Counted from the first letter of the stretch, positions 31,900 to 43,330 are shown. The stretch is DNA of 64,000 nt from Gnetum montanum (GCA_015680685.1 MNCI01022084.1:156058-220057); one strand, 5' to 3'. The notes: generated by a model not told the origin, from the letters alone. A program made the numbers and translations.

Positions 31900-34190
31900 C
31901 GAGGAGGCTATTCAGTTTTGTTGCACGAGAGGGATTGGTGAAGATGTCGACCCCCTAATGACAAACAGAGCTAGGGGTGTTAGCTGATGGGGTCACGTTG
32001 CTCCGCTAATAGGTGGCGCAATAGTGGGTGCCCATGGTGGGACTTTCAGGATGAATGGCTGTTGTGGGATTGGGCCAAACGCTGGTGGTGTTGGTGCATC
32101 ACGTTGAGGCACACAGACCATGAATGGTTGCCTAGGTTGCATGGGATCACTATCAATACCGATGGCGTTGATGATGTAACTGGCATTTCTGGCATTCAGG
32201 GGATCCATGTAGACATACATAGATTGGTTTTAGGGTGCACTTGGTTGCTTTTGTCCAACACTAGCTTTCCCCCATCAATTAATCTTTGTATGTCATCCTG
32301 CAATGATAGACAGTAATCTTTACTATGACCACATTGTTGGTGGTAGTCATAAAATCTGTCTAGCCTGAAATCCCTAGGAACTGGAGGTTCATTGGGCATG
32401 GCCAAGGAGGGGTTCCTAAGGAGCTCATAGTAGCATTGATGCCTGGTATTTGCTTCTTCTAAAATCTTCTTATGCTGGATGTACCCCGTTGCCAACAGCT
32501 GCTTCAGAAGATCTGAAGGTTTTAGAGGTAGTGGGGTGTACTTTGAATAGTCTTTGCACTCAAAGTTGGGTTTAGGTTGTGCAGATGTCTTGGGTGTAAG
32601 TGTAGTAGGTTGCGGCGTGTGGCTCAGTTTGGGCACAGGGTTGGCCACTTTTGTGGCCAGTTTCTTACTATTCTTTCTACTGTTGTTGTTGTTGCTGCTA
32701 GGTTTGGGCTTAGCCTCAATTGCCATAGCAACCACCATGGTTGTTGGGGCCTTACCCTTTTCCTTCTTTGTGAAAGTGTCCTTGTAAATGATATAGGCTG
32801 GGTCTTTGCTTACTTTGGCCACATCTTGTATGCTCTTGGTTTGGGCGAAAGCCTAACTAAGGGAGTGAGAAGCGAGGTAGTATAGTCTTGACTTGATAAA
32901 GTCATTTACTACATCCTTGAAGATGGCTAGAAAGTGGCCCTCCATGATGGGCTCATGGATTTCGTTAAGGGTTGCACTCCAATGTTGAAAGAACTTCTGA
33001 ACTAGCTCTAAAGGATCTTGCTTCATGCTCATCAACTAATCTAGTGTGGTTTCTGGCTTCAAGTAATAGTTGAAGCATGTCACGAAATGGGTCAGCAGCT
33101 CTTCCAAAGTTAAAATGGATGAGCATGGCAGCGCACGGTACCAATTCAAAGCTTTTTCGGCTAAGGACATGGCGAAGACGTGAATAATCGTGTGCGGCCA
33201 TTGTTGCAATAGCAAAGACTCAGACCTAAAAGTAACAAGATGCATGTTGGGATCCCCTTCCCCATCGTACTTCATGAAGTGTGGGAGAGACATCTCTAGG
33301 GGCTATGTCTAAGTAGGGATTGCAGGGCTAATAGGGTCATCTTGGTAAAAGTTCATGATTTGTACTATGTTAGACCCAGCAGCCTTGAGGCATTTTATTT
33401 CCTCGGTGAGGGTCTAAATAAGCTAAAATGCTTGGTCTAGGCCCGACGACATTGTAGAGGGTTAGGTTACTGTGGAGGAAGCCCCCACATGTGGAATTGT
33501 GAGAGTGGTAGGGTGACCCATCGGTGGTACCGTTGGGGTAACCCTCGCGAGCGGTACTACTTGGGTTGTCCACCACCCAGCAGGTGGTGTTGTTTGGGTA
33601 GCAACCATGGGATAGGCTGCTAGATGGACAACTTGTGTCACCGGCAACATAGACCATAGCCCCATGTTAGGTTTCACCATCTGCGAGGCTTGGTGTATTT
33701 GAGAATGCAGATAGTAAGACATTTGCGATGATTGTAGAATAGGCGAAGAGGCAAACAGGGGCCACCATGTGGATGGGCTAGGGCCTGCCACAACGGGTGG
33801 AGCTAACGTGAATGAGGCAGTAGTCATGTATGTTTGCAAAGTTGGTATGGTATGCACATGTGGTAGGGTAGCCATAATTGGCGTATGCTGCCTTGCAGGG
33901 ATTGAATACTGAATAGCCTACGGAGGGAAGGTAGTTGCAAATGGAACAGGCGAGATAGGTGAGAGCGGGTGTTGAAACGTTGTGCGATTGGTGTGGCCAT
34001 CCATGGCAGCCATAGTCACAGGTTGTAGGAGCGTAGACAAAATTACAAAGGAAGTAATAGTAGATGCCGGTTTGGCCCAAAAGGACTGGGTAGGAGGGAT
34101 AGGAGTGGGGTCGATTGGACCTCTGTCGTTCGATTGGAAATCGAGTTCCTCCTGACCATCTTGGAATGCATCATCTTGGTTTGAAGTCAT
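31900..34190 (-). pseudogene. Gag of element C
   Basis: The ATG at 34190 opens M-T-S-N-Q-D-D-A-F-Q-D. A long Pro/Thr/Ser-rich N-terminal region follows (34190-33460). The capsid-like core lies at 33293-32965: F-M-K-Y-D-G-E-G-D-P-N, A-M-S-L-A-E-K-A-L-N-W-Y and L-K-P-E-T-T-L-D. A basic linker follows (32822-32600). The zinc knuckle Y-H-Q-Q-C-G-H-S-K-D-Y-C is near 32330, with the first Cys replaced by Tyr. The tail is Pro-rich. It is the best preserved Gag in the window, with only a few shifts and TAG stops. Confidence 0.85.
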
Positions 34191-35190
34191 GTCCTATAGC
34201 TCCCTAAGCCTAGCCAACTGGATTAGTTGGTCTAGAAGCCTTTAGTACGCTTGTGTTAAAGGTAAAGCAACACTGGGGGTAGGAATAAATTCCTTCCCTT
34301 TGTAGTAAGCGAACTCGAAGCTACGGTTTCTTCGAGTTCATGTGAATCCAAGGGAAGATTTACCTACACCTTTGCATAGAGGAAACTGTAATGCTCGTGT
34401 TGGTAAGCTAATCCCTCAAGCCCTCGATTTTGGATCCTGAGATATCAACGCATTTCTTGCATCAGATTCAACAATTGTTTGGCACCAATAGTGCCTTGAA
34501 TCATGACAGGAGTTTCAACGTTGAAGGGAACTTCCACGTTGAAAGCGTTGGCAGCAGTAGCTGAAAAAGCCATTGTTAATAAAGTGGTTACGCAAGTAGC
34601 TATGCAAAAAAGTGCAAAAAATTATGCAAGAGAGTGTGAACAAGCAAGGAAACCAAAAAATAGCAAAAGAAAAGGCTTTACATCTTGCCGGATTCCAGAG
34701 GAACCGTTGAGATGACCACTTCATACCACACATGGTAGGGTACAAAAAGCACACATGACTACCGTAAAATTGGAAAACTAGCTAGTCATCAAGAAGGCTT
34801 TACATCTTGCAGGATCCCCGAGGGACCGTTGAAGCAACCGCTCTGTACCTCGCGAGGTACAAGATGCATGCAAGACTATGCAGGGCAAGTTAACTAGCAC
34901 ACGAGCAGGCTTTATGTCTCGCGGGGCTCCAGAGGAACTGTCAAGGAGACCCATCCGTACCACACACACATGGTATGGTAAAAAACGCACGTAAGACTAT
35001 TGTAAAACAAGCTAGTTAATAGGCAATCGGAGGCCTTGTGTTTTGTGGGGCTCACGAGGAACCGTCGAGGCAACCAATCTACACCACTTAAAGCGCAAAC
35101 AACTACGGAAGGATTTCATGTTTACGCTTACGCGTATCAGGATGTAGAAGGCTCACAAAACTACCATGACACATGGAAAAGGCACCAAAA
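34191..35190 (-). repeat. Leader of element C with four ~120-bp tandem repeats
   Basis: Between the primer site and Gag there are four copies of a unit of 114-123 bp starting near 34673, 34794, 34917 and 35031. Each opens AGGC(C)TT and contains a GAGG(A/G)ACCGT or similar core. D has lost this part. Short ORFs here are chance. Confidence 0.75.
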
Positions 35191-35192
35191 GG

Positions 35193-35209
35193 CCCTCATT
35201 TTAGCACCA
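35193..35209 (-). other. Primer-binding site of C, decayed
   Basis: The minus strand reads TGGTGCTAAAATGAGGG, six bases inside the 5' LTR. It aligns with TGGCACTAGAAGGAGGG in B and so with the same tRNA-Asn primer. Confidence 0.6.
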
Positions 35210-35215
35210 GAAAAC

Positions 35216-36808
35216 TGTAGCGACCTAAAACATCAGTGGCTTGAAAACACTGGTGGATCGGCGAGCGTGATAGTTTGACCCTCTGCTTGCGAGAGGGCCA
35301 TGCTAGGTGTGTACGGACACAGGGCACCCTGAACGGTCTGGTCGATTAGATAGGAACTTAATCAGCATCTATATAGCCTTTTCTAACATATATTTTTAGA
35401 AGCGATGACGAGAAACATAAAGCGATACAAGACAATGCAAGAGAATAAATAAAGTAAAAAAGTAATGCAGCATGCAATGATAGGTAGGAAACACAGTAGA
35501 ATACAGTTAGAAAAGTGCACCACTCCAAAGCTACAAATTTGCTTAGAGAGTAACCAAGATGCTTAGAGAAATGCAGTTTGTGCGCTTGGGCACGGGTTTA
35601 GGTGCTGATAATGCAGGGATTCTACCAAGGGGGTAGAGGGGGAGGCAAAAACAATTGCCAGCTAAATATGCTAATTATTTACAACGTCAAACAAAAAGCT
35701 TATAATGCTTGGTGTTGCAATGTGCCAGAGAGACAGTTTGAATGCCAGAGAGAGTAGGAAACTTTTTTTAGAGATTTTGAACTAAGTGAAACTGAGTGGA
35801 ACCTTTTGAATGTTGCTAATGGGGGTATTTATAGGACCGAGGGCACGCAAAAGGGGTAGTTTGAACACCATGTGCCCTCTACTTCAATTAACTTATTGGT
35901 GTCACATGTGCCACATGTGACTATTGGATATGCGAGATCGTTGTGATTGTGAGTTTGTTGTGTCATAACTGTGAGTCTACCATGCCAAAACTACACTGTC
36001 AGCATCCGAAATCGTATGCCAACGGTTTAATTAGGTGAAGTGCATTGATGTCATACAAACACCTACGTGCCTTGCTATTCATTGTAACGTAGCATGCCTG
36101 GCATAGCATAGCACCTTGTTGTGTGCTTTGTTATATGCATGTCGCTTTCTTCCTATGCTATGCTACGCTATGTAGCGTAGTGACTAGACTTAGTTGAAAA
36201 GACTTTGTTGGTTTGCAAACTTTAATTCCTGCGTTGCAAGGCTTACAAGCTTGCTGATTCTACCCTTTGAGCCACCTTTTATTCCTTCTGCAGGATTTCT
36301 ATGCCTCGCTGCACCATGTAGCTCAACGTAGCGTAGCAGCAGACATGGTCCATTGCTTCTTAACGAAAAAGGACATTGTTGAAGGATCTAAAATTGGGCG
36401 AAGGAATTAGTTTGTGACGCTATTTCCTTGCTATGCTACATCACATGGCATAGCGTAGCGTAGCACTTTGTCCTGCAATCATCTTCTAAAGCTTACTACA
36501 CTACATAGCGAGGTGTAGCATATCGTAGCAGAACTTTGTGACTTAGAAAACTTGTCGAATTATTTCATGCACCCAGAGTGCTACTGCCAGCTCCGCGCAT
36601 CGTTTCTGAGTGGGATATTAGCTCGGCAAGCTACTTGGATGAATAGGAAAGATGACCTATAGAGCCTATTCATGCCCAAAGTAGAAAATTTGCTGAACTA
36701 GTCGACTTGAGCTTAGGGCATTCTCCTCCTGATGAACTACCATGCTAACGTGTGAATTGCGAGGGCTATCGAAGCAAAAGTAACCTCACAATTCTTTTGG
36801 GTGTTTCA
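35216..36808 (-). mobile_element. 5' LTR of element C
   Basis: A 1593-bp LTR, plus-strand ends TGTAGCGACC and GGGTGTTTCA, i.e. TGAAACACCC..GGTCGCTACA on the minus strand. It belongs to the same LTR family as D. TATA box at 35826-35833 (minus). Confidence 0.85.
35826..35833 (-). promoter_or_regulatory. TATA box in the C 5' LTR
   Basis: TATAAATA on the minus strand, in CCTATAAATACCC context. It would drive gag-pol leftwards. Confidence 0.75.
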
Positions 36809-37480
36809 ATTATGGCAGTTCTTAGAGAGGAGAATGTTCTGACTTCAGGTCAGCCAGTTCGGCAAACTTTCAACTTTGGGCAAGAACAGGGTCTATGGAT
36901 CATCCTGCCTATCCATCCTAGTCCATCTAGTCGATAGCCTACTCAAAAACAATGCACAGAGTTGGCAGTAGCATTCTGGATGCACAAAATAGTTCAGCAA
37001 ATTTTCTAAATCACGAAGCTTGCTACACTATGCTACGCCCCACTATGTAGCATAGCATGCTTCAAAAAATATTTGCAAAGCAGAGTGCCATGCTACGCTA
37101 TGCTACATAGCATAGTGTAGCATAACAACAACCATACAGCCATTTCCATGACCCAGCTTCAAGTTCTTCAAATGTCCCTTTCCGTTACGAAGCAGCAGAC
37201 CATGTCTGCTGCTATGCTACGTTGTGCTACATGGCACAGTGAGGTGTAGCAATCCTGTGGAATAGACAAAAGGTAGCTCAAAGGGCGAAATCGACAAGGT
37301 TGCAAGTTCCCCAGTGCAGGAAGCAAGGTTTGTAGATTGGACAATTTTTCATGACTAAGGCTAGATGCTACACTATGCTACACTACATAGCGTAGCAAAC
37401 ATGTAGCATATGTGTGGTGAAATGCAAGACACCGTGCTATGCTACGTAGAGCATGCTACGCTATGATACACAGCAGAGCA
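36060..37480. repeat. GCTATGCTACGC micro-palindrome clusters in the head-to-head U3 regions
   Basis: At least eight clusters (near 36160, 36430, 36490, 37020, 37090, 37210, 37370 and 37435) combine GCTACGCTATGCTAC with GTAGCATAGCGTAGC, giving repeated short inverted repeats. The same words recur in the D 3' LTR (44645-44755 and 45000-45090). They span the U3 of C and the U3 of D, which face each other here. Confidence 0.75.
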
Positions 37481-38247
37481 TGCAGGTGGTTGTGCGACAT
37501 CAATGCACTTTACCTAATTAGACCGTTGGCACATGTCTACAAACATTGACGATGCAATTACGGTATGGCAAGCTCACAGTTGTAGGATTACAAACTCACA
37601 GTCACAACGGTCATGCACATCCAACGATCATACTAGCACATGCAGCACCAACAAGTCAACAAAAAGTCCAGGGCACATAGCATCCAAACCACCCCTTTTG
37701 TGTGCCCTTGGTCCTATAAATACCCTGACGAGAAAAATTCAAAGGCTCTTCTTCACTTCTAGTTCCAAGGCTGACTATCTTCTTCTCTTTGGCACTCGAG
37801 TTTTCTTCCTATCACGTTGCAATCTCAAGCATTGTAAACTCTCTGTTTGACACTGCAAATAGTTAGCATTCCTAGCTGACATTCCATTCTGTCCCCTTTC
37901 TACCACCTTGGTAGAAGCCACACATTGTCAACGTCTAAGTCCACACCCAAGCGCACAACCTGCATTGCTCTACACATCCTGGTTACCCTTGGGATCTCTA
38001 CACTCTGTCACGTTGTGCAACTGATTGTATCCACCCTGATAGAGCAAACTTGTAGCTTCGGAGCAGTGCACTTTTCTCACTATATTTTATTTTGTTTCCT
38101 ACTTACTGTTGTGTGTTTCCTATTTTATTTATGTTCAAGCATTATTACACATTTTGCCCATTTTTTCAAATTATATGTTGCAAAAGGCTATAGAGACGCT
38201 GATTAAGTCCCTGTCTGATTGACAAAACTGTTTAGGGTGCCCCATAT
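36814..38247 (+). mobile_element. 5' LTR of D, remainder, lacking the U5 end
   Basis: It continues the D LTR after the C insertion and aligns with 44451-45850 of the 3' LTR. It stops at GGTGCCCCATAT: about 117 bp of U5, the primer site and the start of the leader are deleted. TATA box at 37715-37722. Confidence 0.8.
37715..37722 (+). promoter_or_regulatory. TATA box in the D 5' LTR
   Basis: TATAAATA in GTCCTATAAATACCC, identical in context to 45330-45337 in the 3' LTR. Confidence 0.75.
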
Positions 38248-38389
38248 CTTCGAGCAAAATGTAGCTTCGAGTTTGCTTACTGCAATGGGAAGGAATTTTT
38301 TCCTACTCCTGGTGTTTCTTTACCTTTAACACAAGCATACCAAATGCTTATAGACCAATTAATCTAGTTGGCTAGGCTTAGGGAGCAAC
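38248..38389 (+). other. Residual leader of element D
   Basis: It aligns with the Gag-proximal end of the C leader (GTAGCTTCGAGTTTGCTTAC against GTAGCTTCGAGTTCGCTTAC). The repeat-bearing part of the leader is missing. Confidence 0.6.
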
Positions 38390-40640
38390 AGGACACAACA
38401 TCCAACCAAGATGATGCTTTCCAGGACAAATAGGAAGAACTTGATTCCCAATCGAATGATGGAGGTCTAGCTAACCCTGCTCCTGTCCCTCCTACCCAAT
38501 CCTTTTGGGCCAAGCCATTGTCTATTACCTCTTCCTCTATAATTATGCCTACACTTTCGCAACTCGCAACCGCAACTACTATGGGTAGCCATGCCAATCC
38601 CACGGCGTTTCAACTCCCTCTTTCGCCTATTTCACCTGTTCCATTTGCAGCTACTATCCCTTTGTAGGCTGTTCACTAGTCTATTCCTGTGGCACATAAC
38701 ACATCAACTATGGCTACATTTCCACCTATGCATATCATACCTACTTCATAAACATATGTGACTTCTATTGCTATTCCTACATTCACTTCTGTTCCACCCA
38801 CTATGGTAGGCCCCGGCCCATCCAGATGGTGGGCCACATTTACTTCTTTACCTATCCCACAACCATCGCAAATGTCTCACTACGTGCGCTCTCAGATACA
38901 CTAGCCCTCGCAGTCGGTACAACCTAACACGGGGCTATGGTCTATGCTACTGGTGACACTAGCAGTCTACTCGGCAGCCCAACCTGCGGTCGTTGCGTTA
39001 ACAATACCACTTGTCGAGTGGTGGATAACACAAATGGCACCGCTCATGGGGATGATCCTAATGGTACTGTCGATGCATCACACAGCCATCCCTGCCATAT
39101 CACATGCAAGCGTGGCCTCCGCCATGCCCCAACCATCTATAACGTCGCCCAGTCTGGACCAAGAATTTCAGCTCATCCAGACCATCACTGAGGAAATAAA
39201 ATGACTCAAGCCTACTGGGTTTGATACTATGCAATTCATGGACTTTTACCAGGACGACCCTATCAGCCTTGGAATCTATGCATTGATGCTATCCCCAAGG
39301 ATGTCTCTCCTGCTTTTCATGAAATACGATGGGGAAGGATCTCCCAACGCACATCTTGTCACCTTCAAGTCTGAGTCTCTGCTACTGCAACAATGGCCGC
39401 ACACTATCATTCATTTCTTTGCCATGTCCCTAACCAAGAAAGCCTTGAATTGGTACCATGCATTGCCACTCATCTAGTATGTGACACACTTTAAATACAA
39501 CTTGAAACCAGAAATCACACTGGATCAGCTAATGAGCGTGAAGCAAGATCCCTTACAGCTAGTCCAAAAGTTCATCTAGCATTGGAGCACAACCCTTAAT
39601 GATATTTACAAGCCAATCGTGGAGGCCCACCTGCTGGTTGTCTTTAAGGATATAGTGAATGACTTCATCAAGTCCAAACTATACTACCTTGCTCCTCGCT
39701 CTCTTCGTTAGTCCTTTGCCTAGACCAAGAGCATACAAGACATCGTTGAGGTAAGTAATGACCTAGTCTACATTGCTTAGAAGAACACCTTCGCAAAGAA
39801 GGAAAAGGGTAAAGCCCCGACAACCACAGTGGCCGTTGTGGCAACTGAGGCCAAGCCTAAACCTAGCAACAACAGTAGCAAGAACAACAAGAAATTGGCC
39901 ACGCCTCCAGCTAACCCTGTGCCCAAACCGAGCCACATGTCGCAACCTGCTGTGCCTATGCCTGAGGCACCTAAAAACACGAGCCCAACTTTGAGTGCAA
40001 AGATCGCTCAAAGTACACCCCACTACCCCTTAAGCCTTCAAAACTTGTGAAGAAATTGCTAGTAGTGGGATACATCTGACACAAAAAAATATCGGAAGAA
40101 GCAACTGCAAAACATCAATGCTACTGCGAACTCCTTAGGAACCCCTCTTTGGCCTTACCCAATGAGGCTCCAGTTCCTAGGGGTTTCAGGTTAGACAGGT
40201 TTTGCAACTACCACCAGCAGTGTATCCACAACATAGATTACTGCCTGGCGTTGCAGGATGACATCCAAAGATTAATTGACTAGGGGAAACTAGTGCTGGA
40301 CAAAAGAAACCTAGTTCACCTCAAAAACAAATCTATGTATGTCTATACATACCCCCTCAACGCTAACAATGTCGGTTACATAATCAATGCCATCGGCATC
40401 GACAATGATCCTAGGCCACCTCAGAAGCCATTTGTAATCCGTGTGCCTAAGTGCGGTGCACCAATACCACAAGTAGCTAATCCAAGCCTACAGCAGCCTT
40501 TCATCCTGAAAGTCCCACCATGGGCATCCACTTTTGTGTCACCTGTTGGAGGGGCCACATAGCCCTATGCGCTAATGCCTTCAACTCCATTCGTCATTAG
40601 GAGGCCAGCGTCCTCAGTGGCCCCTTCCTTGTGCGCAATA
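38390..40640 (+). pseudogene. Gag of element D
   Basis: Collinear with C Gag. The start codon is lost: ATG has become ACA just before T-S-N-Q-D-D-A-F-Q-D. The Pro/Ser-rich N-terminal region is followed by the core in 39229-39477: F-M-K-Y-D-G-E-G-S-P-N, A-M-S-L-T-K-K-A-L-N-W-Y. Next comes L-K-P-E-I-T-L-D-Q-L-M and a Lys-rich stretch (39829-40050). The knuckle C-N-Y-H-Q-Q-C-I-H-N-I-D-Y-C near 40205 keeps its first Cys, unlike C. Several TAG stops. Confidence 0.8.
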
Positions 40641-40924
40641 GTTAAGTAGCCTCCTCACCTCGCAAGCCTATGTCCTCGCTCCCTACATTTGTGCCAAAGA
40701 CAAAGGTAAATACAACCACGCAGTCTACATCACTCTGCCAATAAGGATCTAAACCCAGATCTGAGGCCACTTCTCCTTGAGAAATTCGTCTTCTGGGATG
40801 GATAGAAGAGGTGGAAAGCGCCAACAAACCAGGGGATGGCCAAGACCTCTTGGACGCCCTCACATAGTTCAAACAAGCTCTTAAACAAAAAAAACACTAT
40901 CTTGAGCTTGTACGACCTAATCAT
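40641..40924 (+). other. Gag-protease linker of D
   Basis: Decayed coding linker rich in Glu and Lys codons, collinear with the C linker. Confidence 0.4.
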
Positions 40925-41762
40925 GACATCTACTCCACATCGCGAAGCTCTGATCCACATGTTGACAACAACTTTGGTCAACGAAGACATGCCGGCAAAG
41001 GAGGAAGCGATCTACTTGGTCATGCTTCCCTTTGCACCCATAGGATCAGAACAGCCTCAACTAACCTTCTACGATGGCACCATTAGGGAAGACCTTGAGA
41101 AGGGTTTGGTGACTACGTTGCCCTTGTTCATCATAATTCGGATAGGTCAACACCGAATCTAAAGGGCACACATTGATGATGGAGCCACCACGAATGTCAT
41201 CCCCTTTCCCATTAGGGACAATCTAGGCTTGGTTAACTAGATTAAGCCCACAATGACGGCATGCCTAAGGTTGTTCAATGGGATGCGAGTCATGGTAAAG
41301 GGCACCGTTCACATTATCTTCGTAGTAGGGGACCAGTTCCCCATAGACGTAACATTCATTGTGGTCGAGGAAATGCCTAGGTTTAACCTAATCTTGGGGA
41401 GATCGTGGTTAGCACAAATTAGGGCTATTTCCTCATCCATACACCAAGAGATCCACCTGCCTTACGTAGGTAGAGAAGTGGTGATCCATGGTGACGAAGT
41501 AGCAACGCAAGTAATCCACAACGTAGGCATGGAAGAAGGCTCAGAAGTCATAAATTCTAAGAACGAAGCACTTGTTGCAACCTACACAGACTACCCGAAA
41601 GAGGGGTCAGCCCAGCGAGTTGATCCCCCAAGCGAAAATGCATCGACTGGGTTATCCTTCCAAGTAGGAGGTGATGACGTAGAGAAAGGCCCTGGCATAG
41701 CGTTTAGGCCTTACACCTCACTCAACCCACATCAGGTCAAGAAGCATCTTTGTCTAGCGTAG
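40925..41762 (+). pseudogene. Aspartic protease of element D
   Basis: It begins M-T-S-T-P-H-R-E-A-L. The active-site loop is A-H-I-D-D-G-A-T-T-N-V-I-P near 41170, with D-D-G as in B and C. The second open stretch (41253-41762) carries F-N-L-I-L-G-R-S-W-L-A-Q-I, H-L-P-Y-V-G-R-E-V-V-I-H-G-D-E and an acidic tail ending T-S-L-N-P-H-Q before the proposed donor at 41736. Two stops separate the halves; otherwise this is a well kept domain. Confidence 0.8.
41736..41737 (+). other. Candidate splice donor ending the D protease exon
   Basis: CACATCAG|GTCAAGAAG is the best preserved of the three donor sites. The matching acceptor and RT exon were deleted in D. Confidence 0.55.
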
Positions 41763-41809
41763 CAAGCCCACTACTTATTACCCCCACCCTGCACATGTGC
41801 TTTGACATT

Positions 41810-42060
41810 ATGGCCCGAAATGGAATAAAACTAGCTAGCGATATGCTATGGCCCGAAATGGCCTAAAACTAGCAATACGCTATGGCCCGAAACAACCTAA
41901 AACTAGCGATATGTAATGGCTTGAAATGACCTAAAATGAGTAATGCTATGTTATGGCCTATAACTAGCACAAGTCACTGGTTAATTATTTGTCCAAGTTG
42001 TCAATGCATCACTCCTTTGGCATATTACACAATGGCCTAACATGGGCTAAAACTAGTGCA
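41810..42060 (+). repeat. Post-protease minisatellite of element D
   Basis: About five copies of a unit of roughly 45 bp with ATGGCCCGAAATGGCCTAAA and CTAGC. Homologous to 19080-19580 in B. Confidence 0.8.
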
Positions 42061-42189
42061 TGAACATATGAATATTCTATACAAAAACGCATGTATGCAG
42101 TACACAAGTTTACGCTAAAAAAATTTTATTCAAAATCATTGTTTTTCAATGTTTGCAAAAAATTTTGCACAAAAATTTTAAAATTTTCA

Positions 42190-43125
42190 AAATGAAAAAT
42201 CCCATGAAGTCATGGGTTGTCTCTATTCACTTCCCTTTCGCCATTCACTTCTACATTGTTGCCCTATGCATTGCCTTCTTCTTGGTTGCCCTCCACTGAC
42301 TCTTGGTTCCCTCGCTGTATGGGTGCAGTGCCATCACCTGGGGCCTACATTGTGGGGGTGAAGTGGTCAGTTAGGGCCACAAACCCAAATTACAATCAAG
42401 CATAAACTTTAACGTAATAAAATATGACTAACTTGAGTAGGTCCCACATCTACCTCAAAGGGTATTTGGTCAACACTGAGCCCGAGGTGACGCCAGACCT
42501 CCTCCACTGTGACATCCACCCATCAATTCCTATCGGGTATAGGATCAACTACGGAAGCTCTTGCCCTTTCGGTGGGCATCCACCTTGGCAACCCTAGAGC
42601 ATAGGAGATAGGTATGCCCCCTTCTGTGGGAAGGGTCACCTTTCGGTTAGGAGCTTTCATCACCTTGACTTATGCCTTAAACCTACTGTAAACCTCATAA
42701 GCATCAATGGCATTTATGAATTCCTTGTACGTGAATGCCTCCATAGCTACTTCTTCATATAATCTGCGATGGACGACATTCTCCTATTTATACATATACT
42801 TGTCATTTCTTTAGTTCTGCCCCCATTCGAAGACCTTAGTGTTGAGCTCTTTCATATCTTGACACTTCTGGTCCAGTAGGTCCATCTGCATCCGTTGCTC
42901 TATCACTTTGTGAGTATTCTCGACATTTTGTTGGGCAATCATCCAAAACCTAGCGTGGTCTACCACGGCAATGCGCCAGTACTCATTATTGGTTGCCCAG
43001 GCTGTGAGGAACTCATTCCTTGACTTGATATCCGCTACCTTAGACCTCAGGTTGGCCTCCTCCTACTCTACCCTCTGGGTCCATTTCCATAGCTCTTCGT
43101 TAGTACGTCAGCACTCCCACAAGCA
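42190..43125 (-). pseudogene. C-terminal part of the antisense gene in element D
   Basis: On the minus strand this encodes D-I-K-S-R-N-E-F-L, then R-M-Q-M-D-L-L-D-Q-K-C-Q-D-M-K and M-E-A-F-T-Y-K-E-F, closely matching C at 29550-29900. After W-R-H-L-G-L-S-V-D-Q-I-P the last intron follows (42432-42345). The final exon begins A-P-G-D-G-T-A-P and ends near H-G-I-F, as in C. The upstream half of the gene is gone with the internal deletion of D. Few stops occur, and W is intact where C has TAG. Confidence 0.75.
42345..42432 (-). other. Last intron of the antisense gene in D
   Basis: Minus strand: ACTCAA|GTTAGTCAT..CACAATGTAG|GCCCCAGG, 88 bp, against 86 bp in C. The intron body is diverged while both borders and exons are kept, as expected for a real intron. 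Confidence 0.75.
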
Positions 43126-43330
43126 CCGAGCAATGTCTGCAACGACATTAAACTAGCGGCATCAAGCACTGTCTGCTATGATGTTAAACTAGCAACAATA
43201 ACAAGTAGCGTCTGCTATGATGATAAACTGGCATGTACAATTTGTTGGGACCTAAAACCAACATAGTGGTTAGCTTGGACCTTAAGCCAACACATGGTCT
43301 ACCAAGATCTTAACCTGGGTTTGCATCGCA
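43126..43330 (+). repeat. Post-integrase minisatellite of D at a deletion junction
   Basis: Copies of TCTGC(T/A)A(T/C)GA(T)(G)TTAAACTAGC directly follow the truncated antisense gene. In C these two regions are about 8 kb apart, so RT, both RNases H and integrase were deleted between them. Confidence 0.75.

Larger units (their letters stand above)
19658..36808 (-). mobile_element. Tat/Ogre-like retrotransposon C, inserted in the D 5' LTR
   Basis: C is minus-strand, with its 5' LTR at 35216-36808 and a truncated 3' LTR at 19658-20504. Flanks are GTTAC (19653-19657) and ATTAT (36809-36813); D continues GGCAG after the right copy, as the D 3' LTR does (GGTAG after GTTAC). It is the most complete member: gag, protease, spacer with antisense gene, RT, two RNases H, integrase, repeat blocks. 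It is the innermost and therefore the youngest insertion of the nest, and it keeps the longest open frames. Confidence 0.85.

Noticed and set aside
32554-32885. Plus-strand ORFs of 77 and 102 residues rich in Leu/Val
   Set aside because: They are opposite-strand shadows of the Gag of element C, whose domains are clear on the minus strand. The same shadow appears over D at 39763-40023.
36060-37480. Repeated short palindromes as a CRISPR-like array
   Set aside because: Spacing is irregular, there are no unique spacers and the sequence is plant LTR DNA.
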